The notes under the pieces are model-generated. The model worked only from the letters and a program-made list of their open reading frames with translations, was not told the DNA's origin and ran no database searches. Shown one piece after another: positions 22,590-32,224 of a DNA stretch of 64,000 nucleotides. The translations under genes and the position numbers were made by a program. The DNA lies in the NCBI GenBank assembly GCA_003184365.1, contig NKYR01000003.1:248001-312000 (forward strand), written 5' to 3'. This DNA is from Evernia prunastri (Eukaryota; Ascomycota; Lecanoromycetes; Lecanorales; Parmeliaceae). Numbering within the stretch: the first letter of the stretch is position 1; each line of letters begins with the position of its first letter.

Positions 22590-23277
22590 ATGCATGCCAT
22601 AACCCTCCTTCCCCTCCTTACTCTCGCCATCACCACCCTCTCCGCACCCTTAGAGACACGTCGTTGGGGCCCCGAAGAATATTACTCCCTTGGCTGCCCC
22701 ACCAACACCACCAATCCCTACGCGTCTCAGTACGAGCAAACCAAAGTTCTCACTACCTTCGCCAACGAGGTGTTTGTGCACCAACAGGTAGCTCTCGGCT
22801 ACGACACCTACGCCGCTGTCAACTTTATCAATCATGCTCCCGAGGTCTCCGGTGTAGGCAACCTTTCTATTTCTTCCCCTTGTCGGTTACAATAGAGCAT
22901 TCCGCCGCTTCACGAGAATGTAGACTACTGTTCTACTCCCTATATACCCTGAAACATAACATCCTTTTGCTTCTCTTTCTACTAGGAAGGTAAACAACAG
23001 CTAACACGCCCCCCCACCCACACAGAACGGCACCGCAATCGTCATCCCCTTCCAAACCGCCGAGCTCAAAGGCGGCTCCGTCGAGATCCAACGCGTCTTC
23101 GTCGGCACCAACCTGACCGGCACCTCCTTCGGCACGATCCACTTCAAAGGAAACAGCGTCGCGTTCGGCGTGGGGGACATCGCAGGTATCTGGCGGATGA
23201 TCGGGACATGTCTGGTGGAGTACTGGGACGTTGCTTCGGGGGTGGAGGCGAGTCAGAACCCTATCGCTTACTTCTAA
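22590..23277 (+). CDS. Small secreted SnoaL-like (NTF2-fold) protein
   Basis: Exons 22590-22853 and 23026-23277 (172-base intron) give 171 residues. The N terminus MHAITLLPLLTLAITTLSAP is a plain signal peptide with likely cleavage after SAP or the following ETR. The mature part reads VLTTFANEVFVHQQVALGYDT, AAVNFINHAPEVSGNGTAIV and, at the end, FRMIGTC-like WRMIGTCLVEYWDVASGVEA, the NFINH and EYWDV positions being typical of SnoaL-like polyketide-cyclase folds. Two N-glycosylation sequons (NTT, NLT) fit a secreted protein. The catalytic role is unknown; many fungal relatives are uncharacterised. Confidence 0.8.
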
Positions 23278-23800
23278 GATTGATTGAGCGGGGTTTGGAA
23301 TAAAAAGGAAGGAGGAGATGTGATGGGTGTCAGGAAGATAGGAGGCCAAGGAAGCGCATAGAGTAGAGGAAGTTGTGTGTGTATGCGTAATTACATCTCA
23401 ACATGTCCACACTGAAATAAGATCAAAGTCTCCATAATGAACCACAGGTTCAAGAACAAGAGCAACCACCTCCCCCAAGTTTCATAAACATATAGCAACC
23501 GATGCACGACATAGTACAGTAGATACGCGATACCCTGCCATCTGTTCCCGCCCATCCAATGTCCAAAACGGAAAATCCCAAATCCACCAGCAACACTAGC
23601 GAACGGCACAAAAATTCCAGCCACTGAACCCCCTGCCCAGTCCTCTCCTCAACATTCAAGAAGAAAGATAAAAAGAAGGACGGAACGAAAGACGAAACAG
23701 AAGGCCACAACCCGCCAAGAAGAACTCAACCCACCGAGTTACCCCCAACTTTCAAGTCACCCGCCTGAGGCTAACGCTCCGACAAGCCCCCCCTTGCTAC

Positions 23801-23823
23801 CCCCNCCCCCCCCCCCCCCCCCC
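23801..23823. repeat. Poly-C tract with an undetermined base
   Basis: A run of about 22 C with N at 23805. The true length is probably unresolved. Confidence 0.8.
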
Positions 23824-24434
23824 TCCCTCACCATCCCAAGGAACAATCCGAGTCGGCTCAATCCGAGACCTGTATGATCTTTTGATCGCGTTGATGATGT
23901 AGCTACTCTTACTTCTACACAAGCAGTTGGAGTCCAGGCACGTTACGTCAGAATACCCCCACTAAGCCGCAATAGCATTAGAGTTAGCGCGGTTTGTCCC
24001 CGGGGTCGCGAACATTTCGTTGACCGAAACACACCGCGCCAAGCCCCTACAGCCCGATCCTGCAATCTGCATTGTTGCATGAATTGATGTGAATGTGTAA
24101 GGGTGATGGTGGAAGGGTACGCTGCGTGTGCGGGAACAGGGATGGGCAACGTGGGTGGAAAACGGTTGGGGTTTGATTGGGGAAATGGGAAAGGGGAGGA
24201 GAAGGGAATGTGGATGTCCGGTGTAGGATGTCGGTGTGGGGGGGTAGGGGATTTGGGTGTTATTCTTGCGTTGAGGATCGGGGTTTGAGATGCGGGCGGG
24301 GGGTGGGAAGGATTTTGGGTTAGTTGGGTTGGTTGGCGGTTGGAAAACGGGATACCAGCGCCTGTGGGAATCAAGCCTCACACGAACTAAACACCTCTAT
24401 GAAACAGTGGCTGGCTTGGTGGAAACGGATGAGA

Positions 24435-24454
24435 GGGGTGGGGTGGGGTGGGGT
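24435..24454 (+). repeat. (GGGGT)4 array, potential G-quadruplex
   Basis: Four perfect GGGGT units, followed by GG and degenerate GGAGT copies to about 24468. Four G4 tracts with single-base loops satisfy the strict G-quadruplex pattern. It lies 3' of the multicopper oxidase gene. Confidence 0.75.
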
Positions 24455-24645
24455 GGAGTGGAGTGGAGGCAGTGACTATAGATGCGGAGATGTGGAGTTG
24501 GAGGGTCTAGTGCTTTTCATTAAGGTAAGGCAAAGCTCCCTATCTAAGCATATGCCTCGCGACTCCGCGCCTGTATAGTGTGGTATTACCGTTTCTAATG
24601 AACCCAAAATCTATCGCCTGCTTGAGTACCTCCTAAGATCAAACC

Positions 24646-26773
24646 CTAGTACCCACCACCATTGCCGGTGAGATACTGCTCCGGGATAGTCGGCCAGACG
24701 TCCACTCCGTCCAGGATTGTCATCGCCATCCCACCACCCAAATGCGTCTGGATGTGACAGTGTAGGTAGAACGCGCCCGGATTGACGACCTGATACCTGA
24801 ACGCAATCCATGCAGGCCCTTGCAGCACGCTAGGCGTGTTGAAACTATCCCTCAACGACGGCGTTTCCAGGTTGAAGCTGCCCGGTATCACTTTCATGGC
24901 CTCGGCGACTGTGCTGTAGTTGAAAGTACCGGTGCCGGCGCCGATCAAGTAGGCTTTGTTGCTGTGCTTGTGGACCGGGTGGGCGGGCTGAGCGGGTGCT
25001 GCGTCATTGAGCACGACCTGCAGGATGATGTCGACCCATGTGCCGTTAGTTGTGCGGATGATCAGGGAAGGATCGTAGGCGTCCGGGTTGGATGTGGAGT
25101 TGGGGTGGAAGAGGAGGGGGGTTTGGTAGTTCGCCTGGGTGTCGTACAGGTCGCTGCCACTGAGACTCCAGTTGTAGTTTGCGCCCAGGCGACCGAGTTT
25201 GAGGATGTGGGTTGCGTCGGCGGTAGGCGCGGGTTTGCTGGCGGGATAAGGAACCAGCAGGGTTTCGTCCAGGGGAATAACGGACGCAGTGGTGTTCTGG
25301 CCACCGTAGGTGATGTATGCGGTCCCGTTCACTGTGCTATTGGTGGTTGTGGCGTTGTAGGAGTGGTACTTCCCTTGAGATGTCTGGTTTCGGTAGGAGA
25401 GCTTCGCGTAGCCAGAGAGTATCTGATCTGCGGCCGAGTTTGCGATGCGGATGGTGTAATCTCCTGGGGTTTGATCGAGCTTGATCATTGCGGAGAAACG
25501 CTCGCCGTTGTACAAAAAGACTGTGTCGGCTAGTTGGGGTTCGATGTAAATACCATCCACGGCATAAATCCACATGGGATGGGAGTCGATTGAGAAGACG
25601 GGTGTTTTAATACTCATGGCGCTAACAATGTGTAAGTTGAACCATCCATCGGCAGCATCAACATAAAAGGTCTCCATGCTGCCATTCGTTGGCGTGCAGC
25701 CATCATTGAAACCAGCTGGAACGAGGTTAATGTTAGACGTAAAGTTCAATCCTTGATCTAAGGCGGCTTTGGTCGGCGGTGTGCACCTATTCTGATATCA
25801 ACCATTGCACTCCCGATCGGTATTTCGGGAAGACTCACCCCCTATCGCTCACGGTCGATCCGTTCAGCAGATTCAACAAAGGCGGAGGGGTAAGCGCGTT
25901 AAGCAACGCCTGAGGCTGGCAATTAACAGCGCCCTTGCCGTTGACAAGAAGACTGTCAACACAGAAAAGATCAAGGCCTGAAGCCAACTCGACAGCCCGA
26001 TATTCTTCCGAGGTCAAATGGTCCCAGTCGGAGAGCATAGCGAATTGAGCCTTTTTCTCCGCTTTTTGCATCGCGGCGATGCTAGCGCTGGTGCTGTTTG
26101 CAATAAGTGCAAAAGGTGCAGGCTGGCTTGACGGCGGTCTAACAAGTATCACGTGAGTTGCAAAGTCATGTACAAGGGACTATCGTCTTACGTGATGAAT
26201 ATTGGCCCGTAGAGACCATCTTGGATTTCTCCTTGTGCGTGACCGTGGTACCTTGAGGCCGTGTCAACTGATGGTCTTTACAGAAGATTGGACTTCTATC
26301 ATACCAGTAAGCCCCATACTGAGTAGCGGTCCATCTGTAGGTGAAACTTCCGCCTTGGGAAATAGGTTTCTGGGAGACACCCGGGGTTCCATCTGACCAT
26401 GGGGTATCTGTTTGCCTGATAGATTATCAGCATTACCGTGTTAGGCTTTTCTGAGTCATGTCTCGAGAACATACTCAATGCCATGGAAATGGACGGTCGA
26501 ATCAAAGGGGAGGTTGTTGTGAACGACGAACTGGGAACAGTCAGCTCTATAACGGAAAGGTGGAAGTAGGTGACTGACCTCTACATCGTCTCCATAATTC
26601 AAATTGAGCTGTGGCCCTGGGAGTTGCCCGTTGCTCAAAATGACATATCTAGGTTGGCCATCAGGTGCTCTGATTTCCCACGTGAGATTGATCTCAAAGA
26701 AAACGTGGGCGCAAAGAGAAAGCGGCGCATATACCAAGAGACATACAGCAAAAAGCAGTCTGTAAACAAACAT
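24646..26773 (-). CDS. Laccase-like multicopper oxidase, secreted
   Basis: Exons 26773-26579, 26530-26475, 26415-26305, 26251-26192, 26138-25839 and 25786-24646 give 620 residues. The start MFVYRLLFAVCLLVYAPL is a signal peptide. Copper motifs are all present: VHFHGIEQTDTPWSDG (motif 1), WYHGHAQGEIQDGLYGPIFI (motif 2, created only by splicing the intron at 26304-26252), HPVHKHSNKAYLIGAG (motif 3), and AFYLHCHIQTHLGGGMAM (motif 4), with cysteine and two flanking histidines bridging type 1 and type 3 copper and a methionine in the axial position, as in low-potential enzymes. It oxidises phenols or related substrates with reduction of oxygen to water. Eleven or more sequons suggest heavy glycosylation. 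Relatives act in pigment formation and lignin or phenol turnover; it stands 3.7 kb from the Ayg1-like gene, but no polyketide synthase is nearby. Confidence 0.92.
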
Positions 26774-28083
26774 GATTGATATTATCGAAGCAGCCAAAAT
26801 TAAAACAGAGAGAGAGGTAAGTAGAGGAGAGTCAGGGAATTTCTCAATCGGCTGAAGTCAGGAGTATTAAGAGATATCTCTCGATAGACCATGCCGTGGC
26901 AAAGCCCGAAAAAATAGACTCGTAATTTACATGATTATCTGTCCAATGCCTAGTCCCACATGTCTCATTGAGATGCTAGAACCAAGCAGGGTCCATAGAA
27001 ATCCCCGAAATTCGTGCTCAGAGAAGCCAAGAAATGGCAAGGAGTAAGGAAAACGTGAATCTGGCCGTTGAGAGAGTGTCGACGGGTCATTCGAGGCACA
27101 TTAAGTTCCAGAGTAGATGATGGTCAGTGTGTAACGCCAAACATGTTACACCGGCACCGTAAGGGCTCGTCGACCGAAACATGCATTATTGATGTGCTCG
27201 GCTCCGAAATCAGGTCTTTCTCTAAGGGCGCCCGGCCGGCCACGTACAGTAAGAAGCAATAGGGGGCGCATGAGCAGACGGTTTTATAGGTTACCTCTGG
27301 TACATATCATGATACGGAAAGAGGTGTTAGTCGAAAAGTTGAGATGTTGTTGCACAAAATCTGATTTCAAGATTTACATGATCTCACCAAAAGTGATTGC
27401 CGAGATTGCCGATTCCGGCCCTACGACTATCCGCCCAATTTAATTCATGGGCTTAGTAAAGTGCCCTTGATGTAACATAAAGTACTTACCTAAGCGCGGC
27501 AGTTGACGGACACATCTCCGGATATCAGACCGCTAGTAGGTACGAGTACGCGATTTCGGTCTCCATTCAACGTCTACTTCATATGTACGGAGTAATAATC
27601 CTACCTTTGTTGTCAACAAAGGACCTTGAACCAGGGAAGCCAGGAGGTTCAACACAAGCGATGTCACCGAGAAGAGATGCTGCTTCACTAATTGTTTCGA
27701 CGTTTGGTCTTCAAAATCCATCGACAAATCTATCGATCACTGGATCCCCTGAAGCTTGTTGTTGTCAAATCAATACTGGAAGCCATGGACCTAAAGACCA
27801 GTAATCCTTTCAATGAGATTTCAAAAGATAGAGTAACACGACGCTGCGGCCGATGTCAAGGAGGAGGAAATATCGGTCCAATAAAGGCCAAGACAGTTTA
27901 CACGCAATGCGATACCTAGGTACCTTGATCAGCTTTGAACTACTCCCCACCCATCCCTCTCCTTTGGCCAAAGAGGAATCCATGACGTAAACAAGTGGGG
28001 CACCCTCGATTCGTAGGATATCCGAGCATTCACTGGGTTGCCTCCCCTATCATGCAGATGGAGCGCGCCATTGGTGATGTACT
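26774..28083. other. Intergenic region upstream of multicopper oxidase
   Basis: Only short frames without motifs. I recognise no promoter element or transposon ends. Confidence 0.5.
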
Positions 28084-28620
28084 TCTGCGCCTATAACAGT
28101 TCTTGCGCCTTTGGTGTAGTGCGCCTCTGGGGGGTCTTTGGTGGGAGTGCGCCTTTAGTGGCCTTACGCCTCTAGTGACCTTGCGTCTTTGGTGAAGTGC
28201 GTCTGTGGTGGAGTGCGCCTTTGATGAGATGCGCCTGTGGTGGAGTGCGCCTGTGGTGGACTCTGCGCCTTTGGTGGGATGCGCCTGTGGTGGAGTGCGC
28301 CTGTGGTGGGAGTGCGCCTGTGGTGGGAATGCGCCTTTGGTGGGATGCGCCTTTGGTGGAGTGCGCCTTTGATGGACTGCCCTGCGCCTTTGGTGGGATG
28401 CGCTTCTGGTGGACTCTGCGCCTTTGGTGGACTGGGTCTTTGATGGACTGTCTTCTGCACCCTTGGTGGACTGCCTGCGCCTTTCCTTTGGTGGGGTGCC
28501 TTGCGCTTTTGGTGGACTGCGCCTTTGGTGGACTGTCTTGCGCCTTTGGTGAGATGCGCCTCTGTTGGCCTTGCGCTTCTGGTAGAGTGAGATGCACCTT
28601 TGGTGGAGTGCGCCTCTGGC
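28084..28620. repeat. GC-rich minisatellite, core TGCGCCTTTGGTGGA
   Basis: About 31 degenerate copies of a 15-18 base unit with core GCGCCTTTGGTGG or GCGCCTGTGGTGG stand in direct orientation. The unit has no stop codon in most frames, so several overlapping frames on both strands stay open (for example 28030-28776 on the minus strand and 28197-28787 on the plus strand). They begin with non-ATG codons and encode simple KAQSTKGA- or LWWSAPL-like repeats. I take these as by-products of the repeat rather than genes. Confidence 0.85.
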
Positions 28621-30896
28621 CTTGCCCTCTATTGATTCTTGCATGTTTCCATTGTGCCAGCATGTTGTTTCCTTTAGCAACCTATCGCCGAGAGCTGCCT
28701 CTGACTGTTCCACGCCTGACGAGATTCCAGACCACGATTTACTCTGAAGGTACCGAGAACAACATCCGCAAAGCACCTTTGAGGTAAGAGCCTATAAATC
28801 TTGTTGCTTTGTGCTTGAGTTATTTGCTCGTTCATGACTCACGTGTATCCTGTCTCATCTTCTACAAAGGTGAGATACTGTCTTGAAGGGATTCCCAACC
28901 CTTTCAAACGGTTAAGAGGGCGTATTCCGTTGCGTGAATACCCATTGAACTCTGCACAAAAGAAGGTGGGATGAGATTTTCAGTCACAAATTCACGAGGT
29001 CTCACTTGATAAAGCCAAGTATTTAGTATTCCGCATGTTGACGCTCCGCTTAACACCACAGGATATCGCAAGCTCTATTGTGAGAGCCGGAATTCAATGG
29101 AGCTTCTATAGCTGTTAATTCTCCGAATATGACTGGACATGGCGATCCGCACGCACCCTGATGGTTGAAAACAATGACAAAGATTTTCCCGATTCATTGA
29201 AAAGCTGCGCACTCGTATAGTATGCAAAATAGTGATGCCAGACACCTGCCTTGATCATCCCGAAGGCGCTTCAGCGAGCATTAATGTTGGATCTATATTC
29301 TCCGATGTTCATTTTGCAGAACTATAACCATTCAAATTTGTGCTGTCAACGCATGCCTATTACCAGCTTGGGACTTCCTGCCTCAAAAGAAATATACTCA
29401 GCATGATCAATCATGACAAACTCGAGAGATGATGAGTGAATTACCCTGACTCCTTACGCCTCGAATGGTGCAGCCTTGCGAAAAGGCAAGACATGGAAGG
29501 GTCCAATTACTACCATGAGGCAGAGCCAATGATACGACAAATTGAAAGTATTTCTTGAGCTTGGTTAGTCAAATTAGCAAGTAAAGCAAGCTGACCATAG
29601 CATAATCTGCGCGACCTTTCTCAGCCGTCGCGGTGGATACTCCATATTCTACGGAAGAGTTGCCGAGAAACGTCAGCAGAATGAAACTAGTGAAAAGGCA
29701 TCAACACGAAGATAGGGGAAGAAATTATCTTGATTCTTGCCTTGGCAAACAGATACAATTTCTCCTTCGTTGCCATCTTGTTTCCCGAGACGGGCCGTAA
29801 CAAAAAGGTGAAGCATATTTTCAGAAGATCATGCGGAGGCGAATCCAGTGCTTTTGATCCAAGCTATAGGGTATCGTGACCTGAATTCTAGCCTACGCAT
29901 CATTCCTCAGGCTTATGTGTTCACTGTCGCTGCTGATACCAGATTCTTGTAAGCTATTAGGCATGAGTTCGATACTTGAATGCTCGCTTGCTTGAGGTCC
30001 ACATCACACCAGAGCTTTCCAACGATGGCGAGATAAAATGGCAGACAGAGCTCTAAGCGAACATGAGCGAAGCAGATACCAAGTGCACCGGGAGATTGCG
30101 GCATCAGAATTCGCTAGACGATGAGTAGCGTTTTACTTGGACAGCTATGGTTGCGACAGGGGTGAAGGTATGTAAGGTGAAGAGGATAGCGGTGTTCTTG
30201 ATACTTACCTGACTCTTAATTAACTCTTCATTGGACTCGATCGTGGACAATTAAAGCGTACGGTCTCAAAGAGAGACAGTGATATACAACATATGCGTTC
30301 CCCGCTATGACATCGATTACCTTGCCCGCGCCGGATTTACATGTGGTCTCGATGGCGACCTTCTGGCTACGCTTGTGGGAGATTTGGATCAGGACCTTTG
30401 TCATCACACTTTGACAGGAGCCGGCTGGACCTTGAACGAGGGGAATGTGTGAGAAGTGTCGACTGAATGTCGCGAAAAAGGCCTCTTGTCAAACCGTTCA
30501 CGAAGCCGACAATAGAATTCGAATAAACATTGCTAGGTAGTAGGTACCGATCATGGATGTCCTCCTACCTACCTTAGGTAGTCTCCAGTCCAGCCCTTCG
30601 GAGTAATCTTCATATTATTCCGCAAAACGCTAACAACTAGGCTAACCATGATTGCGCACACACTAACCATACCAGGTTACTTTCTCTTAGATAGAGTAAG
30701 GTAATGTAGAACGGGCATCAGCCTGATTGCAGCCTTCTCGATCAGGCTTCCATGGTAGAGAACTTACCTTACCCTGTAGCATTGTAGCCAACTGGTCTGC
30801 ATCTATTCTCATACACTCAGCTCCTAGGCAGCTTAGTATTACCGATCTCTTCATTCCATTTCCTCCGGACGAGGAAGTCCCGGCACAGCATTCTAG
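28621..30896. other. Gene-poor region between minisatellite and ULD locus
   Basis: No intact gene. A possible P450 fragment is listed separately. An imperfect inverted repeat of TAGGTAGTAGGTA type lies at about 30534-30585. Confidence 0.5.
29913..30104 (-). pseudogene. Possible decayed cytochrome P450 C-terminal fragment
   Basis: The minus-strand frame reads SPGALGICFAHVRLELCLP then YLAIVGKLWCDVDLK, which has the order of the P450 haem loop and following helix (S-G-C, then FA-x-x-E-L and L-A-x-x-LW-x-x-D). The loop is distorted (cysteine present, preceding arginine and glycine spacing lost), and no upstream PERF or ExxR motif is found. It could be chance. Confidence 0.25.
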
Positions 30897-32062
30897 ATGG
30901 CCACTCCCGCGTTTGGATTCTCACTTGGTGACTTTATCAGCGCCATCAGTAAGTAATTCTTGAAAAGTGCCGTGGATCTCTATTGACGGAAGTACAGATT
31001 TGGTCAACAAAGTGCGTAAGTCGCTGAAGGACGCAGGAGGAGCAGCGAGTGAGTATCAGAGCGCCGTCATCGAGCTCGAAAACCTAGCGGCTACGCTTTC
31101 CCATCTGGAAGCGATTCAGCCTAATGAGGATAACATCCAACATGTCAATGCGATACGAGCCATGGCCATGGCATGCAAATTCCCATTGGAGGAGTTCAGG
31201 AGGAAGATGACAAGTTACGAATCGTCCTTGGGACCGTTCGCAACCCGAAAGTCCTTGCATACTATTGGTCAAAAGGTGAAGTGGTCTCTTATGTTTGCCG
31301 AGGACGTGGAAAAGCTACGAGCTTGTATTGCGGCCAAGCACGTTAGCATCAATCTGCTTCTAGGTGTGCAAACCTTGTGAGTGGCTCTATCACCAGGGAC
31401 TGGGAACAGAATTAGATCAGCTGATTTGTTGCTGGTCAGGAAAACCTCAACAAAGATGAGTGCGGAAATGCGAAGCAACAATCAACGCTTGGAGAACAAG
31501 ATCGCAGAGCACCATAGTATTCTCTATTCCGTGCAAGAATGCACTCGGAGTATGGATGATCGGATAAAACTGGCGCAAGCAGCCGATCACGAGATACTAG
31601 AGTCAATAAACGCCGGAGTCGACAGACTGGACCATTCCGCCTTCCAAGCACGCCATTTTGGACAGCATATTGTGGACTACCTCAGTGGGAAGATCCAAGG
31701 ACTTCTTCGAGCTATTCTCCAATCGAATCTTCAGACATATCAACTGATGCTGCAAATGCAGCAAAATATTTCTCCGAGGCCGACAAATCTGCTGGAATCG
31801 AACATCAGATTTGAAGACGCACTTCAGACACAAACCCGGGGAAAGCAAGATTGTCAACTCGCAATACTATATTATCGACAGCGCCAACAGAAAAGCCATA
31901 ATTAAGAAAGAACATTGGACAAGACACATCCGCGAAGGCGCGACAGTCTCAATGTCAATGATCATGTGCCACATAAAAACGCAGTCCGGTGTTTGTCCAC
32001 GCCCCGGCTGTTCAGGCGCTGGCTCTCGTGTAGAGGGGACTTCCAACACCCTATACTGGTAA
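30897..32062 (+). pseudogene. Ubiquitin-like-domain (ULD) fungal protein, internally deleted
   Basis: Exons 30897-30948, 30998-31376 and from 31440. The N terminus MATPAFGFSLGDFISAI is the start typical of a large fungal family of signalling-type proteins with an N-terminal helical domain (VRKSLKDAGGAASEYQ, VNAIRAMAMACKFPLEEF, VEKLRACIAAKHVSINLLL). A coiled region follows, then the ULD begins at NIRFEDAL. At about 31812-31830 the frame jumps: the continuation FRHKPGESKIVNSQYYIID and GATVSMSMIMCHIKTQ is in another frame, and some 25-30 residues usual between the two parts are missing. Without repair, translation stops at 31905 (298 residues). After the ULD, CPRPGC and, across an intron at 32059-32109, YCNTC form a zinc-ribbon-like C4 set, and the frame then runs on into the next locus. 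Confidence 0.7.
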
Positions 32063-32224
32063 TATATCATCGAGAGTATTCTGTAACGAAATTGTCTGAC
32101 CTTTGACAGTAATACCTGTTCCCTTGAGTTCTTTTTATTGGAAAACAACTTGGAGGAGTCCTTCGGGCGCATAACTGTACTACCAGAGGACGAGGAGATA
32201 GCCGAGAAGCAGATTTCCGAAGAT

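Larger units (their letters stand above)
23278..24645. other. Intergenic region with homopolymer and G-rich tracts
   Basis: These are convergent 3' flanks of the SnoaL-like gene and the oxidase. It holds the poly-C/N tract and the (GGGGT)4 array listed separately. Hydrophobic minus-strand frames at 23391-23710 lack an ATG start and are rejected. Confidence 0.55.

Noticed and set aside
23391..23710. Hydrophobic minus-strand frames resembling a small membrane protein
   Set aside because: The 77-residue frame starts with GTG and I found no supporting splice sites or family motif.
28030..28787. Long overlapping frames on both strands with simple amino-acid repeats
   Set aside because: They follow directly from the stop-free minisatellite unit, start with non-ATG codons and show no domain.
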